Shown here: in pieces, positions 1 to 12,878 of the stretch
Position numbering within the stretch: the stretch's first letter is position 1
How the letters are laid out: each line of letters begins with the position of its first letter
Assembly: GCA_030844895.1 (NCBI GenBank)
Contig: JAUTDX010007377.1
Span: 1-64,000, forward strand
DNA length: 64,000 bases
Source: Ambrosia x helenae
Taxonomy: Eukaryota > Streptophyta > Magnoliopsida > Asterales > Asteraceae
Reading direction: 5' to 3'
Made by a program: the position numbers and the translations under genes
The notes under the pieces: generated by a model
What the model was told of the DNA's origin: nothing
The model's database searches: none
What the model saw: the letters and a program-made list of their open reading frames with translations, nothing else

Positions 1-3000
1 TTTTTTTTACCTTCAATTTGGAATACTTGTCTTCGTGTCTACGATATACCGTCTGACAAGTACTTCCATGTGTTCTCCCAAACATGGTCAGGCCTAGATA
101 AGCTGTTAGACAACAACATCATCGCGAACAAATTACGAAGAGAGTATCTGAACCGGTATAATGAGCTTCTCAATAGCTTCTATATATTCCTTGTCATCTT
201 CCAACAGGCCAAGAGCGTAATATGCATCTCGATATGTTGATAAAACTTTTCCATTCACGTTCTTATCTCAGCAAAAGATTTGGGACCTTTGACCTTATTA
301 AGAAGAATTCTCAAGATATAAGCCTCACCCATTGATGGATTAACCATATGAACACGACAATTGCCTTACCTGTTTTTCGAAAATCCCATTTTTTTTCATC
401 AGCTTTCCAAACAAATTTACTTGGGATTTCGATGTAGCTCAGTTCACGTGCCACAGGTTCATTCTGGTTTAGTTGCATCCATTGGGTGAAACATTGTAGA
501 AGACACTGATGGCTTGTTGAGTACGTTTTGAAGTTGCTCTTGTGGACCGTATACAACAGTTTGCTCACCAGGTAGATGAAAAGGAAGCCTAATCACTGGA
601 GGGTATCTGTAATGCACGTCGTGTTTAAGTATCCTCCATGACGCTTCACATGCTGAAAGGAACCTGCAATCATAATTGTTTTTTGATTTCATCTCTTTGC
701 TCTACTTCTTGACCTTCTCCATCGCTTTCTACAAAAGCAATTTTAGCCCTGTCCGGTCCCTTGTTAATGTATTTGAATAGATACTTAATTGAAGCAGCTT
801 GGTTGCACCATTCAAACATTAATATGAGCTTGATAACGCTTCAAAAGTGTCGGGTTATAAGGAACCACATTTTTGTTATCTAACTGAGCACCTCCTTTTT
901 CAACAAATACTCCCGAGTCTCTTCTTTTATAAACCGGATATCCTTTTGGATCTATCATTGATGCGGAGCGGAGAAAACTTCTTTGGAAATTTCTTGGAGC
1001 ACTTACCATCAATCATGCACGGGCAGTTGGGATATTCACGTCCACATGGTCCATGAATTCATAAAGTCACTCACAAGACTAAACAACTCAGGATCTACAT
1101 TCTTATCTGGGATTTCAGCAGAAACGAAACGATCAACATGATCAATCGTGGGAAGCTTGCTTTCATCTTTAAGAAACAGACAGATTATGAGCGTGAGGAA
1201 GACCACGCTTTTGGAACTCGATAGTATAAACAGCTGTAAAAATAAATGGTACTAAAATTAAAATATAAATTTTTGTAAATAAAAAATTTGCTTGAAATAA
1301 AAAAAATATATTTACTTTTAGTTTGTTACGGTAATAAAGAATTATTCAAAGTTATCAATGTATGTTACCTGCCGAAGTCTTCCCCAATATTGCTTTATCA
1401 CGTAAATCTTTCATCAGTGACTCTAGCTTCAGTTTGAATAATCTGGCTAAAATGTTCTGGTCTGTCTTCAGGATTTGTCTTCTTATCCTTCAGAAACCGT
1501 CTAACTTCAGGCCATTTCGGATTACATGTGATTGTGATGAAAAAATCAGGGTATCCATGCTTTTTACAAATGGCCATTGCATCAAGATAATTTTCCCTCA
1601 TGTAACGTGCACCACCAGTAAAAAGAAGATGGTAATATTATAGGTGTACCTATTGTTGCCAATCTGTTAGGTCCATTTTGATGCAAGTTTTGAAGACTGG
1701 AATAAGAGTCACACCTAAGTTTTTGTTGCTGATAACGTACATAAAACAACCGCTCACTCTCGATCATAGTATAAACGTCAACCAAAAACTGTTGAAGAAG
1801 GCGCCTTGCATTCAAAATCAATGAGAACTTACCAACTCTGTCCTGAATATGATAGGCAAAATACTCTCTCATTGAACACTTTGAGTCTACTTCTTCTTTT
1901 TAGACTTCCTTTCTTCACGATGCGGGTATATCAACCCTATAACAATCTTCTCCAAATGGAATAAGCAATGGATACTGAAGAGCTAAATATTTTGGATGAA
2001 GTTCACTTATCCGCTTAAGACCTTCTTTTCTTGATTCCACAACAATATCTCGATTGTCAAGCTCATCATCATTGTCTGTAAGTATAAGTGCAGCGATTTC
2101 ATTTGAAGTTGGTAAGTTGTATAGTCGACCATCTTTAGTTCGCCTCCCAATAAGACGTAACTTAAGGCTAACTTCAGGATTTTCATGAAATCGATCGCGT
2201 ACACTCCTATAGCTTTTCACAAGCTGATTTGTAGAGTCTAACATCGACTTGAGGTACTGAATGATTTGAACATCAAGTTGTTCATCAATTTTTTTATACT
2301 CCCCTTTTTCCTTACTGTAATAAATAGATTAAAATTTTCAAAAAATGAACAGTTGTTTTATATGAAAAAAACAAACTATAAGTAAAAATTAATTTTAATA
2401 AACTGTAAAATATTACCTGAAAATTTTACTCCTGTTAGAGACTTCGTTTTCAGTGTCATAGATATACAACTGAGAAAATTTCGGTTTTGTCCCATCATTA
2501 GGAAGAAGAAGACACCCAAGGCATGATATATTTTCACCACTAATCCTGTATATAACGGAGCCTTGCCTTTATTAATATTTGAGTCGACCTTGCCTCCCAG
2601 TGAAGTAAAACAGAACATAGAATTGAATCTTCGAATGTGCTTTAAGAAATACTTGCTTCGGAAGTCTATGTTCTTAAAAAGATTCTGATAATCGACACTG
2701 CTTTCTTTGAAATCATGGAAGTTGCACCTTTCCATAAGCACAACATAGAAAAGTAACATTTTCTACCACTAACTTGTAGTGATCTGGCAGCTTCCGATTT
2801 CCACAGTTTGGCGTTACACATCTCACATACAACCGTTTTGATCACCGTGATCCAAATAATCTGGTGAATACAATAAATTCAATTCATATTAAGTTAAATA
2901 AAACAATAATAAAATTGTAATTGGTTTATTAAAAATAACATTTACCTTTAGAGACACCCTTATATTGATAATTTGCCATGGGTTGAGGATTCATATCTTC

Positions 3001-4434
3001 TTCGTCTGACAAACTAACCATGCGAACAGGTGAGATGCAACGTCGATTACTTCTTAATCCATTGTTGGAATTTTCTACGTTACTTAAACTTGAAGATTCT
3101 TGGTAACATGGAATTATGACTTGATGTATTCATGTTTGTTGTCTGAACAGAAGATGTTGCATTGAGCGTCTATCAAAGCTAATACCTAAACCTAAATATA
3201 ATACTTTAAATTAAACTTTAACATTAATAACAGTAACAACTTTTATAAGTAATGGATTCAAAGAAAGAGAGGTACCAGATGTAACAATGGATTGGTTCCG
3301 CAATCCTATAACTGAATTAACTTTACGTCTTATTAGCATCAACTTGTGCTTTTCTTAAACTTCTAGCATCGACAGAATTTGGTCTATTACTATCATGCAC
3401 TGGCACTATGAATACAAATAGAATTGTAATGTTTAGATACTAAATAAACTTTTAAATATAGAGTGTTATAACATTATAATCAAGCAAACAGAAATATGAT
3501 ACCGTTTGTAATATTAGACAAAGGAGTACGTTCTGTTGAACCTGTTTATAAATAAGTAAAAAAATAAGTTACGATTAGATATAAAAAATTACGAAATTAA
3601 TAAAATGTTATAAATTACTGAATGGAAACAATAGCTATTACCAGAAAAAGATGCATTAAATGGGGTGTTGAAGGTTGACCTAAAGGAAGCCATATCAAGT
3701 GAACCACATTGTTGGTGGATGTTGACGGATTAGTATTTCCAGATTGGTTAATATTCTGTCTCTTAGAATCAAGTTGTAATTTTCGAAAAATACGGCAATC
3801 GCGGGCAAGGTTACTTTTGACTTCAACCATAGAAAAAATTTATTAAATAATAATAGTCTTATACCCAAAAAAATAACCAATTAGTACTTTCTAGTAACAT
3901 AAAATATGTAATGAAAATTATAAAAGATACCACTTGAGATGTTAGACAGAGGAGTTTGTTGCACTTGACCTTAACAAAATAGAAAAAATGAAATCTTATT
4001 ATTAAATCTGATTATTAATAGGCATGTCAAGTTGAAACGGTAAACAAACATATAAAAAAATGAGTGATGTAACAAAATTTTACCTGGTGTACACAAATTG
4101 AAAGTAGATTGGACCAACGAACTTTGATGAATATAATTGTGTGAAGGTCCAATGGACTCACTGTTAAATTGTACGCTTGGTGGTACATTTTCTATTCCAT
4201 TATTATGATTATTGACCTTGCCTCTCTTGGCATCTAGTTGTAACTTCCTAAATTTACGACACTCGGCCGCATTTTTAATTTTTTGTTCATTGGAGATAAC
4301 TGTGAAGAAAAATAAATTGTTTGCATGATATTATGTATACGATGATAAAGATGAAAAATATGTTTACCGTTAGAGATATTAGATAACGGTGTTCGTTTAT
4401 CATTTGAGGTGCTAGACAGTCTTTTACGTCCCAT
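1..4434 (-). pseudogene. Helitron Rep-helicase, N-terminal and Rep portion, decayed
   Basis: Encodes the rolling-circle initiator that nicks and joins Helitron ends. Visible on the minus strand are a start at 4434 (MGRKRLSSTSND), three repeats of a TPLSNI/RKLQLD exon pair (3330-4434), the conserved pre-Rep block with FNSMFCFTSLGGKVD (about 2570-2640), and the Rep core. Rep motif FFITITCNPKWPEV is at about 1508-1549. The metal-binding HUH motif GLPHAH is at 1187-1204, and the two-tyrosine motif YLFKY is at 769-783. An intron at about 1234-1371 joins LGKTSAG to AVYTIEFQKR. The catalytic residues are intact, but the frame changes between LKHIRRF and upstream residues, near 1870-1920 (two stops), near 1400-1440 and near 120-140. 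The helicase domain is outside the window. It is certainly a Helitron Rep, and very probably a pseudogene. Confidence 0.88.
3330..4434 (-). repeat. Triplicated exon pair in the Helitron Rep N-terminus
   Basis: Three short exons end in TPLSNISNG (about 4371-4434), TPLSNISSG (about 3930-3972) and TPLSNITNG (about 3500-3542). Each is followed, after an intron, by an exon with a basic helix-like motif: CRKFRKLQLDAKR (about 4215-4262), CRIFRKLQLDSKR (about 3755-3800) and ARSLRKAQVDANK (about 3330-3375). Splice donors GT follow each TPLSNI exon. The unit looks like tandem exon duplication. The function of the motif is unknown to me. Confidence 0.7.
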
Positions 4435-4439
4435 TTCAC

Positions 4440-5400
4440 CTAAATAATAATGAAGTACAACTAAATTATAACGAACATAACATAGAAATAATGAATGATT
4501 ATCTAGAAATTTTGTTTCGTTGTAAAAATTAATACAATCACGATGTTAAGTAGTAAAAAATGAACTGATAGAAGAAAAGAATGACATACAACGAACTTGT
4601 ACAAAAGAAGACTGAAGCGCGCATGAAACAGCAAACAGGAATTCTCTTGAATGTTTGATTGTTGTGTAAGCTTTTTATGTTCTTTTGATTGAGTTTAGAC
4701 TATTTTATATAGATAATAGTGGTTTATATAGAGCATATATAGTAAATGTATAATTAAAACATATAATAAATATTTTTAATGAATTACCATAATTACAAAA
4801 TGCTAATAATTTGAATTTGAATATTTTCGTGAAAATGGTGTTTCAATTTTCCGAAAATACTAAATTTCGAAATTTGTATTTTTACTTAATTGGTTGTAAG
4901 TAGCATAAATATATTTAAATGAACCTAATAAATTTTGGAAAGTATATACATTTTTAATTTATAATTTAAAAGTGAATAAAGTTTCTACTTTTAATGTAAT
5001 AAATTCATTTGATTTAGTTACCATTTGTAAAAATAAATCATAAATACATATTTGTTAATTTAAAAATTCATAATACTAACTTTAATTTTTTTATTTTTTG
5101 ATATTGTCTGATTAATATTAGCAAGTGTCTAATTAACATAAAAAATGCTTTTCACATTGTATTGTACAACCATTCAAATCTCGAATTATAAAGTATCAAC
5201 AATAATGTTAAATCCTAAAAACATATTGAAGCATGTAGAATTTTTACCAAACTACAAAAACAAACATCAAATGTCAAAACACACATTTTATTTAGATGAA
5301 AATTGTCTCAGAACCAAACCAAAGATAAATGAAAAGAAAATGTCAACACACATCAAATAAAAATCCTTACAATAAAAAAATGTTCATAAAACGATTCATT
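4440..5400. other. AT-rich Helitron interior, no gene seen
   Basis: Spacer between the Rep-helicase start at 4434 and the 3' end of the RPA-like gene. It would hold the Rep-helicase promoter (minus strand) and the RPA 3' flank. A 71-codon plus-strand ORF at 5145-5360 is AT-biased with no recognisable motif, and I do not call it a gene. Confidence 0.5.
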
Positions 5401-5406
5401 GATCCT

Positions 5407-8016
5407 ATTTTTCAACCTTAGGAATCAAAAGTGGGTTGTCAAGTGATTTGTTTAACGTAGTTCTTCTTCTCAGTCTTAAGGACTTTAGTTGTTGATTCAC
5501 TTGCATCATCTTCCGTTTCATAAACTTTGTCCAGGCTACGCTTTACTTCAGCTTCATCACGAATCAAACTAACTCTAGAAGATGATTCTGGAGTAGTGTT
5601 GTCTCCAACAGAATCCTACAATATTAAAAGGAATGTCGAAATTGTTAGAACAACCTACATTAAAATCTAATCTGAATACACGATTGACTAACTCAACTAC
5701 TAACCTTCACAGACACTGCATTTGTGTTGAAGATTCACCTAGATCAATGTTTTCAAGGACAGGTTGATCGATCTAGAATACAATAAATGTAATAATGAAA
5801 AGATTAAGGTAAAGCGTTTAAACAATAAGTAAATAACAACTAAAATTAATTAAGAATGATTCATAAGACCTATTATAACTAAATTTTTAATGATAATCAT
5901 AACCTGAATGTCCAAGAACCTTTCTTTAAGAGAAGCTACAATTTCGGAATCATTTGTAAGCTTACGTATACCATAACCATCAAGATGCTTATCAATGTTG
6001 AACTTCCCTACTTTAATTTTGAAAGCAAACTTCTTCTCTTCAAAATCATAAAAATCAACAGGAGTTATTTTTCTCTTCGGTAGATACCTAGATCATAAAT
6101 GATATAAGTAATACGAAGTAGAATAACATATATTGATTAAGATTGAAAAAATAACTTACCTGTTGGTTTTCTCAAGAAGCTGCATCGCTGACATGCCCAC
6201 ATTTTTTTCGCTTCTCGATCAAACAATGTAAGCGATGTTATTCCAGTACAATCCTGCACCCTTATTGGAATTCTAAACCTACAACATCAACAATAAAAAA
6301 ACAGCGCTATTCAAAAACTTTAAAAATAGAAACATCAACCCTAAAACATAAGCTCCAAAAAAAATAATATTCATACATTTATAATTTATGTATAAGAAAT
6401 AAAATTCTTACACTGGATCAGCAGACACAATCTGTTTTGGACAACTTTTATTCGTGCAAACCAACACTTGTTTAAATGAAGTTACGTCCTTCATCTCTTC
6501 ATCATCAGGTAAACTCAAAGTTGGCTCAACCTTGTGATTACAGAACTCGCACCCAAGGTAATACCAATCTTCATTAGGATCCACACCCTTGACTGTTCCA
6601 ACAACAATTTACTTGTTTGTTTAACCTGCATAACAAAAAGTAATCAGTTCACAAATACTGAGCAAATGTATTTTAAAAATATAAGTAATTAATACACGAA
6701 CCTCAGTTATCAATGGAAGCTCACGAATACAACTGAAAGGTGTTTTATTCAAAATTCATCAGACATATTCATGCTACCAGACGATCCCAGAGATCGTTGA
6801 GCAGAAAGAGGATTCGTTGGAAATAAACTTTGCAATATAACTGTAATTCGAAAAAAATTCTTTATTTATAAACCTTTAAACAAATGAAAACATATAAATA
6901 AAAGACAAAAAAAGATAACTATGCTACCTTTTCTTGAAAGAGCGAATGTCTTCAATGTCTTCATTAATAAAGAGGCGAGTGATAAAAAATCCATTTTGAA
7001 CACTTACATTGCCTTTGTAAAAAAATATTAAAAACAGCTAAAACAAATACCGGTATAGAAAAATATGTATTCGGAAATCTAAAAAAAGTAAAATATAACA
7101 AACCTTTATAATTGCTAAAGCTACCAAATTGAATAATAAGGACTACATGAACTTCATCTTCATTCTGCTTGATGTATTCAAACATCTGATCACTATACTC
7201 TTCCCACAAAGAACAGGTCATTTTAATGCCACTACATATAAACAGAATGTATGTTAAAAAAGGAAATTATAAACAGTTTTATACCAACATATTCATAGTA
7301 GATATGAAATACATACTCTAGATCGATCAACACAAGGTTCATCTTGCTTTTCAAACCAGCTTTAGTTTCTGTTGGTTCTGGTGGAGTCCATTCTTCAACA
7401 TAGCCAATGAAATCTTAAAAAAAAGTTAAACAGTTTATTCGAATACATAATGATGCTACAAAAAGTATTAAAATACATTTTTTACTGTAATTAAAACAAA
7501 CCGATTCTTTGTTCTGCAGACAGGTTTCCACTTTTAATTGACTCAAAAGATGAAAAATTAAAACCGTATTGGCTTCCATCAAACCTACTACACTTTGTAA
7601 TATTGGTTTCAAAAGTAAAAGAGAGCATGTCATCTTTAGCAAAATGTTTAGTAGATTTGTTTTCAGCAAGTTGAGAGTTATAAATGTAATAAGTTTCGTT
7701 TTCACGTAAGAATTTTTCATGCTTCTTCATATATCTACTCCATACAATTGCTTGCATCTTCGAACCCTGTTTAAAAGTTCAAAAAAACGAAGTTAACAAA
7801 AAACAGAAAGTAAAATAAAACGTAGTTAAAAAAAATAAAAACCGAATATGTTAAAAACATAACCTGTTCATCCATCAGAACCATATCAAGAGAAAGAATT
7901 TCCCCTGGCATCTTTCGATTTGCTCTCTTCCAAAGCCTAAGCACCTTAACTTTGATCGTGTATTTAGTCATGCGCCAAGTGATGTCATTCAAAAAAGTGA
8001 TGTTGTTTGGATCCAT
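5407..8016 (-). pseudogene. Replication protein A large-subunit-like gene of the Helitron, broken
   Basis: Related to RPA70, the single-stranded-DNA binding subunit that plant Helitrons often carry. Exon 1 starts at 8016 with MDPNNITFLNDITWRMTKYT, the N-terminal OB-fold (DUF223-like) entry. Exons follow at about 7500-7765, 7316-7415, 7107-7232 and 6940-7011, then 6700-6843. The zinc-ribbon OB-fold exon at about 6417-6630 has YYLGCEFCNH and VCTNKSCPKQI (C-x2-C then C-x4-C). Later exons continue to an acidic, lysine-rich tail ending near 5407. There are at least two lesions. One base appears missing near 6752, after NMSDEF, where the conserved frame resumes as NKTPFSCIRE. An in-frame stop at 6609-6611 precedes IVVGTVKGVD. 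The N-terminal half reads cleanly. Splice sites were placed by eye. Confidence 0.82.
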
Positions 8017-8029
8017 AATGCTGCAAGTT

Positions 8030-9400
8030 TGTTGACAATGTAGGTATTAGATAAGCTTTAATTTTTGAAACATAACATTGGAATTCCTAATTACAAACAG
8101 TAGTGATACAGATACCTGACAAAGTGAGGAAGATTTGATTGATCGAAACCTTAATCAACGATGAAAAATCTATTATGTATTTATAGTGTAAGTGTTAAAT
8201 GTAATAAGAAATGTTTACTTAGTTATTTTTAGTAAAGATTAGTGAATAATTAAGTAAATTTATAATTGAAATGAAAATGATTTTACATTTAAGTGTTTCC
8301 ATGATTAACTTAAATTTCGTTTAATGTTTTTTAAATAAAAAATCTTGCTATTTAAACTGTTACATGTTTCCATTTTTAAGTTAGAAGTTTAAATTTGTTA
8401 CTTTTCAAACCGATAGGTATTTAAAAAAATTTATATTATGAAAAATTTTGTACACTAACACATTTAAGAAAATTTGAACAGTCTACTCAATTTTAAGTGA
8501 CATAGTAAAACATTGATTTTAAAACGGTTAAAAAACCACCAGATTAAAATTACATTTAAAATGATTTTAAATGCTTTAATGTTGATTATGTTAAAACCGG
8601 TTTTAGTTATTAAAGGGTTGGTTTTTAATACTTAAAAAACAAAGTAATTACATTTATGTTGATTGTAAGTTACCACTAATACTTTTAAATTGACCTTGTT
8701 AACAATGTTTGATAAGAGTTATTGTTATTAATATCAAAGTAATTAATACCAATGACAATTCATAAATTTAAAGGTTGTCAAATCGATTTTTACTTTTAAA
8801 AAGTTAATCCTCCAAAACCTAAAACTTTGTTAAATTTAAAAACTTAATGTTTATAACAACCTTTTTTAAAAAATAATTTACCAACCAATGTTTTAAAACT
8901 TCATTGTTTTTTTTTTTGAGAAAATGTAAAACATTATTATTAACATTCAACGAACTGTTTACTAACATATTTCAAGCACTGCTAACTTACTTGCTATACA
9001 ACCCAAAAAAATGAAAATATCCGACTACTAACCATACATCATAAAAAGTGATTGTAACTACGCTATATTACTATAAGTTGAAACATGTCAAACATAGTTA
9101 CAACTAATTTGCAGTAGTGAAATTTTGAATATTAGAATACTACCAGGAACATCATATTAAGTATCATATCAACTGTTTCAACAAACCATAGCATAATAGT
9201 ACTGTTTAAAACACAAAACAACCCAAAAAACACACAGTTGACTAAATCAGTAAATAGTGCAAAATGTATGTGACCACTAAACGTTCGCCATATTCAAAAA
9301 ACTACCACCACTAAGGTGCAAAAAGTTACGGCCCAAAAATGTTATGTTCACCAAACAACTGCAAAAACTAACAGAACTAATTACCAGCAAGTCTAACTAC
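8030..9400. other. AT-rich interval without genes
   Basis: Lies between the RPA-like gene start and the 3' end of the B3 gene, inside the Helitron. It holds many TTAAAA/TTTAAA runs but no supported ORF. The part next to 8016 should hold the RPA promoter. Confidence 0.5.
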
Positions 9401-9401
9401 T

Positions 9402-12400
9402 TTAGAGAGCTTTAACAGACCTCGTTTCTGGAAAAAAAAGGAAATGCATTTGATCACCTGCCTGAAGATCCTTATCAGCAACAAAGGTTGACATACCTTT
9501 GATGTAGTAAAGCTTACTTGACCTCGAACTTTCTACACCAACAGAAACTCCCCAAGTGTAACCTTCACCATCTTTAATCGTCAAACCCCTCTGCCTGTTC
9601 ATACCATTTTCTGTTGCCCAATCAGCCTGCATACGCTAAAAAATTGACAAATAATTTGCAAATTTAATAACAAACTAACATATGACTAAATATGATTATA
9701 ATATACGGTTTGTATAATATAGGAAACTTACAAAATGATTGTCTACGGTGAAAACAACAGGAACACCAAATCATCACAATAACCTACATCCTCGCTAGCA
9801 GCAGATTGATCATCCTCATCATCCATAGCATCTCCTTCACTCACCTCTTCGCCATCATCATCAGAAACAACAATGATATCATTATCATTGTCTTCATCAT
9901 CCTCAGAATTGTCATCGTCCTCCCACAAAGAGGGAGGAAGTGTAAGCTTGTTTTCTTAAAAAATGTCAGTCATATGTTTTCTGTTTGTTTAACAAAGTCA
10001 AAAAATCAAAATTTTATACGATAATGAAAATAATTTCATAGAGTTAATACTTGATGTAGATTAGCCAAAATAATACAACAAACATTTACAAATTGAGAAA
10101 CAAACCTCATTGTAAATCTCAAACACAATCAGATGATCTTTGGTTATCTCAAAAATCTCCCTCATATAAGGCCATCCTTGAGTTATGTAAGTAGCCAGCA
10201 CCATCGTTTTCTAGCTGGATTTGGAAAACATGACCTGAAGACAACATTGTTTAAGATTATTTTTAATCATTCAAAAAGAGATTAACCAAAGAATCGGAAA
10301 TAAAGTCTTTATTTCAATTAATAATTACTATACAATATGAATGATAAACCATTATAACCTATATAATCAATACAGTTTTATATTATTTGTTAATAAATAT
10401 CAAATTAAATGAGGAATGATCGGGTTTGGAAAACATGACCTGGAAATGAGCTGACTATGATTGGTTCCAACGGAAGGGTCATGTTGTATAATCCATGCAT
10501 AACAAAGCAACTGATATGCTGATAAGTTGCAACAAATGGAATGAAACTTAATACATATTACTATATCATCAGTGTGTTATATAATGTAGTTAAATGAGAG
10601 TACATAACACATACCAGACGTTCATCATCAGTTTGAGGGTCATCAAGACTGCAGTAGAAAAATCTACCAGGTGCAGCTATAGCATCTTGATGAAAAGTAA
10701 TCATATTGAAAGCGTTGATCGCCGATTCGTATTCAAAAACAAAGTTGCAAACAGATGGGTAATTTAATGTAGTCATCAGGTGCTTCCATCCGTCACAAAT
10801 AAACCACTTCCCAGCTATCTGCATGACCTTAACGCGAAATCTTTTTTCATCCAGTGTATGAATCGCACAATCACCTGTTGGATTACTTATACTTTTCAAC
10901 CCAATCTGTGTACTCCTGAGGTAAAGCCTACATATAAGAAAGAATTTGATATTATATGAATGTAATAAATCAAATATTATTGCATAAGAAAGATTGTAAG
11001 ATTGATTACCAAGGAAAGACGATCATTGGCTTCTGACCGTACCCAAAAACCGTAAGTCATTATCACACAACCAGTTAGCAATCTGTATTAGAAAAAAGTC
11101 AGTTAGTATGAAACATAAATCAGTAAATGGAAACATTAAAACACAATTGATGTTTAAGTTTTCAGGGCTAACAATTTTATAAATGCAAAATATAAATGCT
11201 AAAATATAAATGCAAAATGATTCTCAGTTGAACGCTTAAATAGTAACAAACCATTCAACTATTTGTTAACCATAAGTGGAGACCTAAAACATAAAGAATC
11301 GATCAAAAACTAAATCAAAGAATCCTTTCTTTGATATCCTTAAAACATGTATTGAAACGTAATCATAAACCTAAAACATTCAAACTTAATACAAACCTAA
11401 AACATAAATTCTTATCATTCTCAGTTGAACGCTTAAATATTAACAAACCATTCAACTATTTGTTAAACCATAAGTGGAGACCTAAAACATAAACAATAGA
11501 TCAAAAACTAAATGATAAGAATCCTTTCTTAGCTATCCTTAAAACATCAATTGAAACGTAATCATAAACCTAAAACATTCAACCTTAATACAAACCTAAA
11601 GCATAAATGGAGAATGATTTTCAGTTGAACGCTTAAATAGTAACAAACCATTAAAGTATTTCTTAAACACTAATTCCAGACCTAAAAAATAAATAATCGA
11701 TCAAAAAACTAAAGCATAAGAATCCTTTCTTAGCTATACCTAAAACATCAATTGAAAAGTAATCATAAACCTAAAACATTCAACCTTAATACAAACCTAA
11801 AGCATAAATGGAGAATGATTCTCAGTTGAACGCTTAAATAGTAACAAACCATTAAAGTATTTCTTAAACACTAATTCCAGACCTAAAAAATAAATAATCG
11901 ATCAAAAAACTAAAGCATAAGAATCCTTTCTTAGCTATACCTAAAACATCAATTGAAAAGTAATCATAAACCTAAACATTCATTCAAGCTTAATAGAAAC
12001 CTAAAACATAAATGGAGAATCATTCTCAGTTGAACGCTTAAATAGTAACAAACCATTAAAAGTATTTCTTAAACCCTAAAATGATACCTAAAACATAAAC
12101 ACTAATCAAAAACTAAATCATAATAATCCATTCTAAGCTTTATATAAAACATCAATCGAATCATAAACCTAAAACATTCAATCTAAATAGAAACCTAAAA
12201 CATATTTTCCATAATAATCATCAGTGGAACCGTAATCAGTCTAAATAAATAATAATCAATCAAAAATTTATCTTAACGCTTGAAGTGTAAAATCCCCTAA
12301 ATCGAATGGTCGGACATAAACCCTAAAAAATCAACGCAAAATCAAAGATATTAACATCAATGAATGACTGAAGAATAATAAACAAAAAACGAAGAACAAT

Positions 12401-12600
12401 CGTTACAACAAAACACATTAACAGTAATCGAAATAAAAACAAAATATACAAATAACTTCATCGATGATCTGCGATAATAATCAAAGATAGAAGAACATCG
12501 ATCTATTCAAAAGAAGAATCGAATGGAGGTTACCTTGGATTGGAGATGATCGATATGTTTGAATCGCCAAGATTAGGGTTTAGGTTATGGAAGCGGCGAT
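9402..12600 (-). pseudogene. B3-domain transcription-factor-like gene captured by the Helitron
   Basis: B3 proteins are plant nuclear DNA-binding factors. Read on the minus strand, a non-coding first exon (about 12530-12600, ending ATCCAAG before GTAACC) is followed by an intron of about 1.4 kb filled with 200-bp repeats. Then come an exon at about 10994-11083 and the first B3 body at 10585-10899 (GDCAIHTLDEKRFRVKVMQI, then KWFICDGWKHLM). A further exon at about 10107-10205 has ITQGWPYMREIFEITKDHL and VFEIYNE. An acidic, Asp/Glu-rich linker is at 9743-9928, and a second B3-like domain at 9402-9632 has KDLQAGDQMHFLFFPE and ends VKAL-stop. The layout of B3, acidic linker and B3 is REM-like. The frame breaks between the exon near 11040 and the main B3 exon, so it may be a decayed capture or need another splice model. 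Confidence 0.72.
11215..12240. repeat. Tandem repeat, about 200 bp x 5, in the first intron of the B3 gene
   Basis: The landmark CAGTTGAACGCTTAAAT recurs at about 11225, 11422, 11622, 11823 and 12027, giving periods of 197, 200, 201 and 204 bp. Each unit also contains AACCTAAAACAT-type runs and GAATCCTTTCTT. Units 3 and 4 are almost identical, so the array grew recently. A decayed sixth copy runs to about 12240. Confidence 0.9.
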
Positions 12601-12878
12601 GTTGATTGTGTGTTGATGTTTATGTGTCCGTGTGTTTTTTTTTTGAGTTTATATAATTTTGGGATTTTGATTTAAAAAAAAACGAAAATTTTTTAAATTC
12701 TCTCAATGTGCCATGTGGCATCACCAATGGAGGAGAGATAATGGCTAGGGGGGTAAATGAATGACATGTGTCCAAAATTGCTCTAAAATATTATATGTAT
12801 AGATGTTATATTTTAGATATGTATTTTAATTAAAAATACACGTTATTTCAGTCACGATTCCCTATCTGTATTATAAGA

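Larger units (their letters stand above)
1..12803 (-). mobile_element. Large Helitron, 5' part, running off the left edge
   Basis: Rolling-circle transposon read on the minus strand. Its 5' terminus is at 12803, beginning TCTATACATATAATATTTTA and preceded by A, as expected for insertion between A and T. The element contains, in order, a captured B3 gene, an RPA-like gene and the N-terminal and Rep parts of the Rep-helicase. That gene order and the RPA companion are known for plant Helitrons. The helicase domain, the 3' hairpin and the CTRR end must lie left of base 1 and are not seen. Frameshifts and stops in the Rep-helicase and RPA genes suggest it is no longer autonomous. Confidence 0.85.

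Noticed and set aside
5145..5360. 71-codon ORF in Helitron spacer
   Set aside because: Lys/Asn-rich composition expected from AT-rich DNA, no motif, no conserved context.
9806..10024. Plus-strand Ile-rich ORF
   Set aside because: It is the antisense shadow of the acidic linker of the B3 gene.
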